Source of the DNA: Vitis vinifera
Taxonomy: Eukaryota > Streptophyta > Magnoliopsida > Vitales > Vitaceae
Assembly (NCBI RefSeq): GCF_030704535.1
Contig: NC_081811.1
Location: 2,491,501-2,555,500, forward strand
Direction of reading: 5' to 3'
Length of the DNA: 64,000 nucleotides
Position numbers and translations under genes: made by a program. The notes under the pieces were generated by a model. It was not told where the DNA came from. It saw only the letters and a list, made by a program, of their open reading frames with translations, and made no database searches. Shown in pieces: positions 1 to 13,400 of this stretch (position 1 is its first letter; the number at the start of each line of letters is the position of its first letter).

Positions 1-1490
1 TGTATAGATAAAAGAGAAGCTACAAAAAAAGCTACAACAATGGCACACTGGGGTATACAAAGGGTGTACAAAGGGTGTACAAAGGGCACCAAGCAAAAAG
101 AACAAGAAAAGAAAAGCACCTCTACGAACCTAGCCAATCGACAAAATCCAGTATAGACATATGTGTCTCTCCTATACAATACCTAACACAATCCAAAAAA
201 TTGCACATAAAAAGATTTGACCAATTGTTTTGAATTTTCCTTACTTTGAAATGCCCTCCAATTCCTCTCTCGCCAAATTGTCCAAAAAAAGGCACAAATC
301 AGTCCCAAATGGAGAAAAAATCAGCAGCTATAGAATTCCAACTAATGCACAATGCAAGAGAATGTGACTAACAGACTCTTCTTCTGTTTTGCACATTTAG
401 CAAATGTTCCCTCAAGATACTCTTCTCCTTTTTAGTTGATCCAAAGTCAAAATTCTTCCCCACATTGTTTCCCAAGTAAAAAATCATATCCTCTTTGAAA
501 TCCATGAGTAGAATGCTTTAACTAAGAGCTTTCCATTCTATGAATCTGACCAAACCGTCCTATTCTTTGTGTCCTAAATCACTACTTGCTTTTGAAGTTT
601 TTGCAAAAAGGCCTCCACCATCTTTAACTCCCAATCATGGAACTATCTAAAACAGCGTGGGCTCCAATGATCCCTCTCCTTCTCTTGCTCCCACGCATTT
701 GCTACTCATGCATCTGTATAGCTTGATATGACGAACAAGGCAAGGGAAGAATCTCTAAACGATGACTCACCATCCATAGTAAAGTGACATCTGCTTTTAA
801 AAACCTCCTGATTGCTCCTAATGGCATTCTGTAGAACCACACCAAAATCTTCCTTTAACAACCTGGAACACCATCCTCCTCCTTCCCCAAATTTCCAAAT
901 TATTACTCAATACCATAGAGACTTCTTTTGTGAGGAAAATCTCCAACTCCACTTGCCTAAAAGAGCAACATTAATAATAAAAAGATTCCTGATGCCAAGA
1001 CCACCTTCTTTCTTGGCCATGCATGCTATTAACCACTTGACCAAATGAGGCTTTTTCTTTAGAGCTCCACCCTCCCAAAGGAAATCTCTTTGAATTTTTC
1101 TTAAGCATTGAACTTACCCTTCTTGGAATCACCAACGAGGACATGCAATAGATTGGTAAATTGGAAAGAATACTTTTAATTAGAGTGAGTCTCCCGTTTT
1201 TCTACAAATATTGCCCCCCTTCCATGAGACCTATTTTTTCTAAAATCTCTCCTCCTTTGCATTCCACATTGCCATCAATTTAAACGGGGTGTTCAATGAG
1301 AGTCCTAAACATGTAGAAGGAAGCCTCCTTGTACAACAACCCAATTTAGACTCCACAACTTCCAAATTCTCTACCCACCCAATCGAAACAAGATTTCTCT
1401 TTTCCAAATTGATTTTTAATTCCTTACTCAACACTTTCAATTTCCAAGCTAATACATGATTGAATGATCCTTTGACATTATAGTTAGTCT
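1..1490 (-). mobile_element. LINE (L1-type) ORF2 fragment, 3' part, decayed
   Basis: Read on the minus strand, about 1440 down to 860 encodes the end of a plant L1-type reverse transcriptase and the segment after it: an 'INLEKRNLVSIG' stretch, 'LPSTCLGLSLNTPFKLMAMW', then 'LTLIKSILSNLPIYCM' and an 'IQRDFLW' motif. Several stops and frameshifts break it. The 3' part reaches the left window edge. It lies in an intron of the BSL1 gene in antisense orientation. Known of the family: these segments follow the RT active site in plant L1 elements. Exact ends are uncertain. Confidence 0.75.
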
Positions 1491-1493
1491 ACA

Positions 1494-1540
1494 TTTTTTT
1501 TTTCCTGACAAGTAAAGAGATGTAAAAATATATTAAAAAG
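1494..1540 (-). mobile_element. LINE 3'-tail scrap
   Basis: A T-run followed by a spacer ending in an AT-rich stretch looks like the poly(A)-side end of a LINE in minus orientation. It is joined directly to a plus-strand LINE fragment at about 1541. Only the tail is recognisable. Confidence 0.4.
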
Positions 1541-2045
1541 AGTGGAAGTTGAGGACTCCATTGACCATCTTTTTCTCCATCGCGAAAAGACAAGGGAAGT
1601 ATGGAAGTTGTTCTTTACCCTATTTGGAGTGTATTGGGTGTTCCCTTCCTCGATTAGGGAAACCTTCTTAGGGTGGAAAGGGGCTTTTGTGGGTAACAAG
1701 CGTAGGACGGTTTGGAATGCGGGCCCTTTATGCTAGTTTTGATCAGTTTGGAAGGTAAGGAACAAGATTGCCTTTGAAGATGGTGTGCTGTCCTTGCAAA
1801 AGTTGAAAGCTTTTTTTGTATATTTACTTTGTTGGGAGTTTAAATTATTTATAAAAGATGGTCCTTCAACGCTAATTGATTTCATTGATTGGGTGGGTTC
1901 CCATTGAGGGAGGGGTTGTTTTTTGCACATCTTGTTTGGACAGTTTTTTGTTTCAGCTATAAGGGGGTGAGTGTCTCTTTCTTCTTGTACATCTCAAGTC
2001 GCTATTTTAGCGCCTTTTCGTAATACATTACTCTCTCTCTCTTAT
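1541..2045 (+). mobile_element. LINE 3' fragment (zf-RVT tail), plus strand
   Basis: Plus-strand codons from 1542 to about 1911 give the C-terminal reverse-transcriptase-associated zinc-binding tail of a plant L1 ORF2 ('VEDSIDHLFLHREKTREVWK', then 'WSVWKVRNKIAFEDG'), ending in 'FIDWVGSH' and a stop. A 3'UTR-like stretch runs to the (TA)n tract at about 2045. One in-frame stop at 1734 breaks it. It is a diverged inverted copy of 2170-2525. Confidence 0.7.
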
Positions 2046-4245
2046 ATATATATATATATTATAAAAAAAGGCGCCAAAACGGCGACTCAAAGTAAACAAA
2101 AAAGATACACCAACCCCCACTCAATTGGAACAAAAACAGCTATCAACAAGGAGGTACAAAAAAGACCCCACCCTCAATGAGAGCCCAACCAATCAATAAA
2201 ACCAACTACCGGCGAATGACCATCTCTTATGAACAATTTCGTCTCTGACCAAAGAAAACAAACAGAAGAACTTTTAAGTCTTTGGGTGGACAACACATCA
2301 TCTTCAAATGCAATTCTGTTCCTTGCCTTCCAAATCGTCCAAAAAATGCATAAGGGGCCTACTCTCCAAACTCCCCTCCTCTTATTTCCCACAAAGGACC
2401 CATCCCATCTCAAAAGTGTTGCCCTAACTGATGAAGGCAACACCCATTGCACCCCAAAGAGAGTGAAAAACATCTCCTATAAAGTCCTTGCATTGGCACA
2501 ATGGAGAAGGATGTGATCTATTGATTCTCCATGCATTTGGCCAAGGTAACATCTATTCACTAACAACCATCCTCTTTTCTGAATTTGATCCAAAGTAAGA
2601 GCTTTTCCCCATGTTGCTTCCCACCCAAAAAAACTCACTTTGGGATGCACACAAGACTTCCAAATGATATTCAATGGGAAGGAAATTGTAGAGCCTGGTT
2701 CTAAGGCTTTGTAGAGGGATTTAACAAAAAACTTCCCACACTTAGTCTCCGTCCAAAGCACCCTATCATCATCCCACTGAACACTCTTCCCATTAAGACT
2801 CAATAAGAATTTGTCCACCTCATCCACCTCCCAATCATTGAAGGGTCTACAGAAATGCAAGTTCCAACTCCCCTCTCCATTAGTGGAACTCCACACGTCA
2901 TTCACCCAAGCATTCTTGGAGACAACTAGAGCAAATAATGAAGGAAAAGAGTCACAAAAAGGTGAAGACCCACACCATTTATCCTTCCAAAATCTCACCC
3001 TCCATCCATTACCCACCATAAAAGAAAATCTACTACTTACCAAGTGCCACTCCTTCCTAATTGCTTTCCACCACCCCACACCATACCCATCCCTCACTTC
3101 CTTAGTACATTCCCCTTGCTCCTCCCCATACTTTCCCCTTATCATTTGATTCCAAAAGGTCCCTCTCTCAATTGCAAATCTCCAACTCCATTTGCATAGG
3201 AGAGCCTTCTTGAGCATAGATAGGCACTTCACCCCCAACCCCCTTACTCACTAAAGCCTTCTGCTGTGAAGTCACATATTTTCAAACCTGAATGGGGTTT
3301 TGTCCTTCCTCAACCCACCTCCATCTAGCAAAATGGGGGCATGATTGGAGACCAGCTTAGGCAGAACACTCTAAAGGATGCCACTGAAATAGTTGTCCCA
3401 CTCTTCTGAAACAAGAACTTAATCCAACCTCAATGCAGACTACGCTCCCTCAGCAGGTATATTGTCCTCCAATAGAGGCAGATCACACAAATTAAACTCC
3501 TCAATTATCTTAGAGAAATGCATTGTCGTTGAAGAACTCCTGGAACAATTCCACTTTTTGTTTGAAAATCTTAACCAAATTGAAGTCTCCCCCACCCCCC
3601 ACACACCAAGGGTCATTCTAGAGACCTAAGATCGTCCAGTTCAGGTAAAAAACCAGATGAAATCATCCTCGCTGATCTTGAAGCAATAGGAAATGGAGTA
3701 GGCCTCCAGCACTGTCTTGAAAACCTCTTAGCTCCATACTTGATAAGCTCTAGTACCCCTGGTTTTCACCTCTCCCCAGTCTAAGAATGTACCCACCCCA
3801 AGTTTCCTTACCAGCTGAATTGACATTGCTGCACCTTAGTTTTTTTCAGCACACCAAGTCAACCCTTTGAGACCTTATCAAAGATTGTATAACTTTCTGC
3901 TTTTCTCTGTCATTTGCCCCTCCTACATTCCAGGAAAGAATTTTCTGCTTCATCGATTGACCAGAACTAGCTCCCACCCATTGTTTCCACTCCTCCTCTC
4001 CCTGCTTAACAACCCTTTCTAATTGATAGAACACATCAACTTCTGGAGCTCTCTATCTGCTTTTGAAACAGGCACATGCTTCCTCTTGCTCCTTGAGGCC
4101 AAACCCCTAGATCACCTATGGGCCTCCATCTTTTTTAGCAATAACAAAATTTCATTTTCAAACTCATCTATAGGCATATACAATTCCCCATCCATTTTCA
4201 GATTTGATACATTTTTACTACACAAGTTAAGTTGCTTCTTCCTTT
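2046..4245 (-). mobile_element. LINE (L1-type) with internal deletion of the RT core
   Basis: On the minus strand the order is: an ORF1/ORF2 linker (about 4245-4030), the start of the APE-type endonuclease ('KILSWNVGGANDREKQKVIQ', about 3970-3850), the end of the endonuclease (about 3480-3290, with 'LVSNHAPILLDGG'), then at 3238 directly the post-RT region and zf-RVT tail (253 codons open, 2477-3238), and a tail ending near 2174 with 'FIDWLGSH'. The reverse-transcriptase palm domain expected between endonuclease and post-RT region is missing. It sits antisense in a BSL1 intron and cannot move by itself. Confidence 0.8.
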
Positions 4246-4487
4246 GGTAGCATGGCTTCATTTGTACATGTCAATATCTTGTCCAGATGAAAAAAATTGT
4301 TATCCTTCATAGTTTCATGCTTTTAATTGTTTCTACATTTCGAATGTAACTGTGTGATCCGCATGCAGGGTTGATGTCCTGCCCAAGAAAAGTATGTTTA
4401 TCTTTATGCTAGATGATTATGAATGTATCTTCTTTTTTTTCTTTCTCCCTTTTCCTTTTTAAACAAAATTATGTTTGTCTTTTGCAG

Positions 4488-7400
4488 GAAAACGAGTTCT
4501 ATCAGATGCTTGGGCTTTGGACACTGCTCAGAAACCATATGCATGGCAGAGGCTCAACCCAGAAGGTGATAGACCTTCTGCTAGAATGTGAGTGTTTACA
4601 GTTTGCCTGCAATTGCAGAATTTAGGTGTTTTTTGGTGGTGTTTTTGCTTAGATTGAGAATTTTGTTTTTACTTCTGAAGTGAATTGAGTATTCTTACCT
4701 CAGAAATCTTTTTGGTGAACATCATTGATGATCAACTTATGGTTTGCAAGCTTAAGATCCATGAATGTATTAGAATACAAAATGAAAGGTATTGTTCATA
4801 CGTAAAAAAAGGATCACCAAAGGAAGGTTTCTTGGGAATGCATGGTTTTTGTTTATGTGCTTACATTCAACACATCATTTTGGATCAACAGTTAAATTGG
4901 TTATGAATAGCCATATTATTCCCCTGTGCTGATTGGTAGCTGAAAGTATTTGCTGTATGCTACCAATTTAGTGGTTTTTTAGATTGACAAACCTAATTGT
5001 TTTATTCTTTCCATTCTCTCCTATGTTCCTTTGCACATAGTTGGCTTTGTTGATTACTATTATGTCTTTCTCAGCTTGTCTGCTGTCCTCTCTCTCTCTC
5101 AAAATATGTGCTGTATGCTGCCCAGTTAGTGGTTTCTTATAACAGAAAAGCCTATTAATTTTGTTCTTTCCAATCTCTCCCATGTTCCCTTGCTCAATAT
5201 TATGGCTCTCTCTCTCCATCTGCCAAACCTAATTTCTCTTCTCATCATTACCCTTATAACTGCTTGCCACCTTCAATCCACCATCCTTTCATTCACCAAA
5301 CCTGCTTTCTCTTTTCACCATAACACATATAACCGCTTTCTATCTTCACTACATGATCCTTTCCAAGAGTCTGGTATCTGCTCAGTGCTGGAAGGTCATA
5401 TATATCTTCACTATCTTTTTTAAGGAGGGAGTAAGGTCAATCTTTAATTTGGTCCACCAGGTATTCTGCATTGCACTGGCCTGAATTTGGTCCTCATCCT
5501 CTGTCATTTCAGTTTGCTAGTTCAGTCATTCTTCTATTATGGTATAATTTATGGTATCTTCTACCTAATTTTTAAGTTACATCCTATCTCACTACCATTG
5601 GAGTGGTATAGAACTGCTACCTATCATTGTGACTGGATTGGATTGGAATAGAACCTCTGCATCAGTGTGGCCACTAGCTCTACTGTCTAATGTTTTTCTT
5701 CACCCTTATTTGTCATAATTTTTTTCACAAGTTCCTTAGCTTTCTTGGTGGAGCTTACCTGTCAGTGCTTGTTTTACATTTGTTTACTGGTGTCATTTTA
5801 CTTATCAGAAATGAAATAAAAATGTGTTCACTGGTGTCATTTTGGGCATTATAGTACAAGTACGTACAGCCACTCAATTTCAGTATGAGTTTCAAATTTT
5901 ACGTAATACAATATACTTTGTAGGTATGCAACGGCTAGTGCCCGCTCAGATGGCATGTTTTTGCTTTGTGGTGGAAGGGATTCGTCTGGTGCGGTATGAT
6001 CTAGTGTTCTTCTGTGTACTTAGACCAATCAGTTGCTGGCATAATTTGGCGTGAATTTTATTCTTGGTTTTATGTTTCTTCATATTGAATTAGCATACTT
6101 GGATCTGCTGTATTCATGGGCTTGTAAATGCATGACACAAGGGCAACAATTTATTTTCTGCTATTAGTGACAGTTGTTAAATATATCATATCAAGCTTTA
6201 AATATGGATTATATTGAAGCCTTCAAGCTGAGCATTTAAAAAAATCAGTGAAAGACACCATTTCTATTTTCAAGAAAATAGTCAAAATGTAGAAATACTT
6301 GCATAATCATTGCTTAGTAAATCATCTATGTGAAGCACAGTATTCAATGCAATGCTGCTGTCTGGTATCAGTATCGCTGATTTTCTGTGTGCTTTTACAG
6401 CCACTTGCTGATGCCTATGGGCTGCTTATGCATAGGAATGGCCAGTGGGAGTGGACCCTTGCACCAGGGGTGTCTCCATCACCAAGGTACCAACATGCTG
6501 CGGTAAGTGGTAATAACACAGGACTTCATAGCTAATGGATTGGCAGTTAATAATTTCTTTTGAGTATAATGCATTTCCTTGGAGTGGTTTTTCTTTTGAG
6601 CTTTTTGTTTTGTTAGACTATACTTTGTGTCGGAAATTTTATGTTACATGGGCTCAGGTCAAGATGTTAGGTGCAATATATGTCTAGGTGTCAGATTCAT
6701 ATCCCCAAATCTTAGGATATAGAGTTAGGAAAAAAGTATTTGGGGGTCCAAGTTTCTTTTTCTCTATGTTGGAGTAAAATGAATTAGTGTCTACGCAAAA
6801 TATATATTATTAGATTTGGCTCATGCGCAATTTACTCATTCAGAAATGCCCATGTGAACAAAGGGACAAATTGATGTGGGACCACATACACTATACATCC
6901 CCACACATCAGCAAGCCTGGGGCAAGCTAGGCCAAATCTCGCTTTGATACCAAATGATGTGGAACCACATACGCTACCAAAAGCTTAAGCTAATGGGGGG
7001 TAGAGGTAGCCCCACATATAAGGCCCAACCAACGTTAGTAATCAGCCGATGTGGGACATTGGATTTTTGTTTGTCCTATGTCACAAATTAAGCTAGTGTT
7101 GTTGAAAACTAATAGAAAACTAGAAATGTTTTCTTTTTCTTTTCTTTCTTTTTTTGTTTTTTTGGATGCTCTTGTGATACTTTTTTATTTTCAAATAAGA
7201 AATGAAAATGATATTATAAATGAAAGAGGGTTATTTTCAAGATGATAGGTCCTTTCCAAATACAATACCAGAAAGAGGGTGAAGGAGAAAGACCATAAAA
7301 GGCCAAAAAACCGCCCATAACCATTATATAGTACATAGCCTAGTAATATCAGGGGGAGGATGATCCTCACATCTTATAATTTCCATAGCCACACCCTTAC

Positions 7401-10400
7401 CTTTGTCATGTCATGTTCAACAGGGGCTCTTCACTCGTTCTGTACTTGACATGTAATATATACTGGAATAATTTCATGAGGTTAGGATCACAGGTTCCTA
7501 TTTTGGTGTCTTATTGTACAGTCTGTGCCCTCTCCTTAATTAGTTGGCTCTTTCCTTTTTAAACCACCCTGCCACCCCAAGCCAAAAACAAACCAACGAC
7601 CTCTGAATCAATGAACATGACATGTCTTGTTATCAGGTTTTTGTTGGTGCTCGGTTGCATGTTACAGGAGGTGCTCTCAGGGGAGGTCGGGCAATAGAAG
7701 GTGAAGCAGCTGTAGCAGGTATCTTTGGGTTTTCATTCTATGGTTCATCAATAAAAAAGTCAATTATGAATTAATCAGTTGAAAATCTGAAGTATTGTAT
7801 TTTTCAATGTTGCTTCTATCTTGGAAGTATTGGACACTGCTGCTGGAGTTTGGCTAGACAGAAATGGGCTTGTTACTTCCCCACGCATTAACAAGGGGCA
7901 CACTGAATACGATCCTTCTCTGGAGCTTATGCGTCGTTGTCGACATGCAGCAGCTTCTGTTGGAGTTCGTATTTATATTTATGGTGGTCTTAAAGGAGGT
8001 AAAGACTGTAAACACAGAATCAAAGAACATCTTTATATCATTTTCAAGAACACCTAACAGATCAATTTGAGTATTTACTACTGAAGCTATGCTGCTACTG
8101 GAAAATGAACTACCCTTTTTCGTCAACATTTTCACCTAGCAATTTTTATCCACCAACTATTGCTAGTTTTTAGTCTTTAGATTTCAGTTGAACTCCAGTC
8201 TAGGGTTGCTAATTTGTAAAAAAATTCCCTTGAAAACTTATGGATGTTACCAACAATATTTGTAAATGTTTGATACTAAGAATGTGTGGTACAGAAGCAG
8301 AATTAATGTTGTGGGAAAAGCTTCATTACTCTTTCAGTTTCTAGAAATCAAGTACCCGGTTTTTTGTTTCCTGGTGCTGGAAATGTAGCATATTTTGACA
8401 AGATTGAACCATCAATTATAACTCCATATTCTAACCATGACCATAGTAATTATGGTTATGATTGCAAGGGGAGTGTTGGAAATGTTAGAATTAGTTCTTT
8501 TTCAAAATCTGATACCGAAACAAATTCCAATTTCTATACTAACCCTGCAGTTATCTCCTTCAGGAATGATGATAAGTCTCCTTCTCCTCTATTATAAAGG
8601 TCTTTTAGCATTGAGAATGTACCTGTTGGGTTAAAATAGAGTTCCTAAATATGAGTCTACTACTTTTCCTTGGATCTTATGGAGAAATAATCTGTGTATG
8701 AATCTGAGCATACAATTTCTTTTGAACTATTTTAACATTATAGAATTACCCTTTTTGATGATAACCCCTGCTTTCAATTCTATTTCCCCAACAGGAGGAA
8801 TTTATTTAGCTCCTTTATGGTGGCATAATATAATTTGTTGTATCACTATGTGCAGACATGCTGCTAGACGATTTCCTGATTGCAGAAAATTCAGCATTTC
8901 AGTCTGATATTAATTCTCCTATATTAACTTCTGATAGAGCCGCAACCATCACAAGCCCCAAACTTAATCAATCTAATGCAAATCTATATGGAACAACACC
9001 AACTCCAGATGGCAGACTTGAGGTTCCCTCATCTGGAGCCGCAAGGTTTTATTCTGTACCCTACTTTGTGTAAATATTTTTGCTCATCTTTGCCCCTGTA
9101 ATCATTGGTAATTCGCCTCATATTTACCAGCATGGACAAAAGTTCCATGGAGAAATTGGCGGAGGCTTCTGCTGCTGAAGCAGAGGCAGTAAGCGCTGTA
9201 TGGCAAGCAATGCAGGCAGCATCTGCTGTTCCTTCTGATGAAACATCAGTATCTGATGACAACTCACAAGCTGCTGAAACCACTTCAGATGGTAGTGACA
9301 CTGAGGCTGATGTTCGCCTCCACCCTAGAGCTGTATGTTCTTCAGGGCTAGCATCTGTATGCTGCTTTCTTCTTCAATCTGCAAAATTATTATACTTATC
9401 TGAACTTTTGATGCTACAGGTTGTAGTTGCTAAGGAGGCTGTTGGGAATTTGGGTGGGATGGTAAGGCAATTGTCCTTGGATCAGTTTGAAAATGAGAGC
9501 AGGCGAATGGTTCCCATGAATAACGACTTGTCATATCCTACAAGAAAGTTCACCAGGCAGAAATCCCCTCAGGGCTTGCATAAAAAGGCAAACATTATCA
9601 AATGTATTGTGTTCTTTTCATGTTTAATTCTTTTTATGGGGTAGTTCATTATCATCATTTGTTTCTGGCAGATTATTTCTACATTGCTCAGGCCTCGGAA
9701 CTGGAAAGCTCCTGCAAATAGGAGGTTTTTCCTTGATTCTTATGAAGTGGGAGAGCTTTGTTATGCTGCTGAACAGATATTTATGCATGAGCCAACAGTT
9801 CTCCAGCTGAAAGCTCCTATTAAAGTATTTGGTGATCTTCATGGACAATTTGGTGATTTGATGCGTCTATTTGATGAATATGGATTTCCATCCACTGCAG
9901 GAGACATAACGTAAGTTTGATTGAACTTATGTAATATACAGTATTTTGCTTACATTTCAGTTGTAGAAACAGAACTGAGTTTGGATAGAGAGTTGGTAAT
10001 GTAACAGATTTAGATTTCATGCGTCTTAAGAAGTGGAGTTATGACTGTAAATTCCATGGTTTGTGTTCTGATTATGAACCAAGTTGTTACATGGTTAAAA
10101 TCTGTCAAATTAATTGAATTAGCTGTGGCTGCTCTCTGTCTATTTATTTATCAGATACAAGGGGCTTACATTTGCATATAGTAGACCAGCAAAGATGCAG
10201 TTTTGATTTAAATCAATTGATAGTTTATATATGAGTTTACTGGTGTTTGTTATTTGCAAATTATAATGGTTCTGGTTTGTGAGAATAATGGATGTTCAAC
10301 TAGAATTACAGAGGTATACCTTGAAATCTAAGGATTTATGCATAAATTGCAATCTTAGTGAGAACCTGAAGCAAGATTGGATTGTGGGGAAGAGCTGTTG

Positions 10401-13400
10401 GTGACCCTTTTTCACCCCCACCCCCCCTCCTTTTTTTTCTTCTGTCTTTTCTTTTGCAATTTTAGAACTATCAGTCATACAAAGAGAGTGAAAAGGATGA
10501 TAAGAAATGGAATGAGAATTTAAAGTAGATAATAAACAGTGGTTAAGATTTATGAGTTGAGAATGGTGTGAAAATACTATAAAAGATAAGGTCTGGAGTG
10601 CAGTTGTAAAAACCTGGAGTGGTCTAAATATATGATACAAAGGCACTCATGAGAAGTAGGGAGTTGACACTATTTGAAAGTGACGGGAGGAAGCAGAAAA
10701 ATGACATGAATAGAGTTAGTAAAACAAATTTAATATCCTGTAGGAAACTGAAGAGCTATGGCCTTTAGTGGGAGTAGAATGAGATCCATGTTGCCTAATC
10801 AAGAGCAACTAAAGTATCTGAGTTGGACTTTCATGTGATTTGAGGCAAGATCTGGTTTAAAAATCAATTTAGAGAAAAGCAAACTAATTTCGGTTGGGGA
10901 GTTGCTAATGTGGAGGCATTATCTTCTCTGTTGGGTTCTACCCACTACATACCCAGGTCTACGACCTACCTTTGGGAGCTCCTCACAGAACAAGGGTTTG
11001 GGATGAAGAGGAGAGATGTCAGAGAAAGCTGACAGTGTGGAAGAGGCAATACCTCTTAAAAGGAGGGAGACTTGCTTTGATTAAAAGTACACTATCCAAC
11101 CTTCCAATTTCTTTCATGCCTCTATTTTTTATCCCGAGGAGAGTGACCTTAAGATTGGAATAGATCCAAAGAGATTTCCTTTGGGGCGGAGGGCGCTTGA
11201 GAAAAAACCTCATTTGGTTAATTAGGTTATTGTTTGCTCGGGCAAAAAGAGGGGGGACCTCAACATCAGGGATCTATCCATTTGAAACAAGGCTTTCCTT
11301 GGCAAGTAGAGCTGAAGATTCTTAAAGGAGAGAGACTTCCTTTGGAAACAGGTTGTAGTGGAGAAGTTTTGGAAAGAAGGTGGGTGATGGTGCTCTAGGG
11401 GCATGAGGGATGGCTATGGAGTGAAGTTGTGGAATTGGTGGGAGGGCTTTAAAAGTAGATCTCGTTTCATACTTGGCAATGGAAGAATGGTTAAATTGTG
11501 GAAAGATAGATGATGTGGAGACCAATTTTTGGGAGAGCCTTTCCCAACATTATTCTCTACGGCAACTGATAAATATAAAGTTTTGGAAAGAAGATGGGTG
11601 ATGGTGCTCTAGGGGCATGAGGGATGGCTATGGAGTGAGGTTGTGGAATTGGTGGGAGGGTTTTAAAAGTAGATCTTGTTTCATACTTGGCACTGGAAGA
11701 ATGGTTAAATTGTGAAAAGATAGATGGTGTGGAGACCAATTTGGTTTTGTTTCGGTTAGAAGGGGTGAAAATAATAGAATGGGTTGGAAGGAATCCAAAG
11801 GTAGCAAGTTTTCTATTAAATCTTTCTACTCAATCTAGGCTAGAAGAGAGCCTTTTCCTCCAAGTATAATTTGGAATCCTATGCTTCTACAAATGTGGGT
11901 TTCTTTGCTTTGAAAGCAGCTAGGGGAAGGATTTTGACGATTGATCAGCTCAAAAGGAGGAGATGGATAATACCAAGTGGATGCTTTTTGTGCAAAGATG
12001 AAGAATTAGTTGATCACATACTCTGTTGTTGCCCTAAAGCCAATATCCTGTGATATCTGGTCTTTTCTTTCTTTAGAGTGGCATGGGTGCTCCACTCTAC
12101 AGTAAGAGGAACCCTACCAAGTTGGTATAGATCTTGTGGGGAAAGAACGGAAAAATGCTTGGAGGTTTGCCCCTTGTGGTTTTTTTGGACTCTATGGAAG
12201 GAAAGAAACATGAGGTCTTTAAAAGATGTTGAATAGTCAGACCAAATAATTAGATATGCTTTTATGAGTACTTTTTTGGAATGGGTTAAAGTATATGTAA
12301 TTGATCATTCATTGGCCATGATAGACTTTGTTTATTGGCTTAGCTCCAAGTAAGGAGAGAGAGCTTGTTTTTTTGTGTTTTTCTCTCTTCTTTTGTCTTA
12401 CCTGATAGTGCTCCTACTGTATACATTGTGTGTACTTTGATGCACACTTTGCTTAAGCACTGTAAATATATTATTTAATTTTGTCTATCAAAAAAAATTA
12501 AGTACTTAAAAAGGATAAATTCCCTCTATATCCTTTGTGCAAAATAATAACACAACTATTCAAACCAAACTTAGTTATCAAAATAGTAGATGTTTTGAAG
12601 CCAATACGTGCATCAAATGAATTTTCTGGGTTCAGACCATTGTAGCCCTATTGGGGCAACTTGTCCCTGCTGCACTTTAAATAGAACTTGTCAATTTAGA
12701 GTTTCATTGCATAATGTGGCGGGAAACAAAAGGTCAGTTATAACTAATGTGCTATATGTGCTTTAGCAGTTTTACAGACAAGCTTGATTTTCATTAAGCC
12801 TTAACCAATCTTGATTCATATGAATGTTTCCTGTAATCCATGCTGCTCATTCATTGCCATATATCATGCAATTAAAAGAAAAAATTAACTCTGGCTATTC
12901 CTTAGGCTCCCTTTTTAAATTAAGAATCTGAGCAGCAGGTTTCTTAACCTTTTTTGGATTTGGTTAACAATGTATTTTATGTTTCAGGTATATTGACTAT
13001 TTGTTTTTGGGAGATTATGTTGATCGAGGACAGCACAGCTTGGAGACTATAACTTTGCTTCTTGCTCTTAAGGCAATCCTTTGGCTTCATAATCCAATTA
13101 CGGTGGCTTTAAAGTGCATTGTTCCTTTTGTTTTACCATGTTGTTCTTTTATTGTGATTTTGCAGATTGAGTATCCTGAGAATGTTCACTTGATACGTGG
13201 AAACCATGAGGCTGCTGACATAAATGCACTTTTTGGTTTTCGTCTTGAATGCATTGAGAGAATGGTATTGATGAAAATCCTATATTCCTCTTTGAAGGTT
13301 TGAATGTACTAATAATTTATATATGCATATATATGTAGGGAGAGAGTGATGGGATATGGGCATGGACACGGTTCAACCAACTTTTCAACTTTCTTCCACT

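Noticed and set aside
4365..4395. Possible extra BSL1 exon just after 'gcatgcag'
   Set aside because: It has an acceptor-like and a donor-like signal, but the translation does not match the conserved Kelch residues expected before the 4488 exon. The real upstream exon probably lies left of the window.
8364..8597. Plus-strand 77-codon frame in a BSL1 intron
   Set aside because: Not conserved in BSL1 proteins, and the exons on both sides join in frame without it.
9029..9301. Antisense 90-codon frame, Ala/Ser-rich
   Set aside because: Shadow of the Ala/Ser-rich BSL1 linker exon on the other strand.
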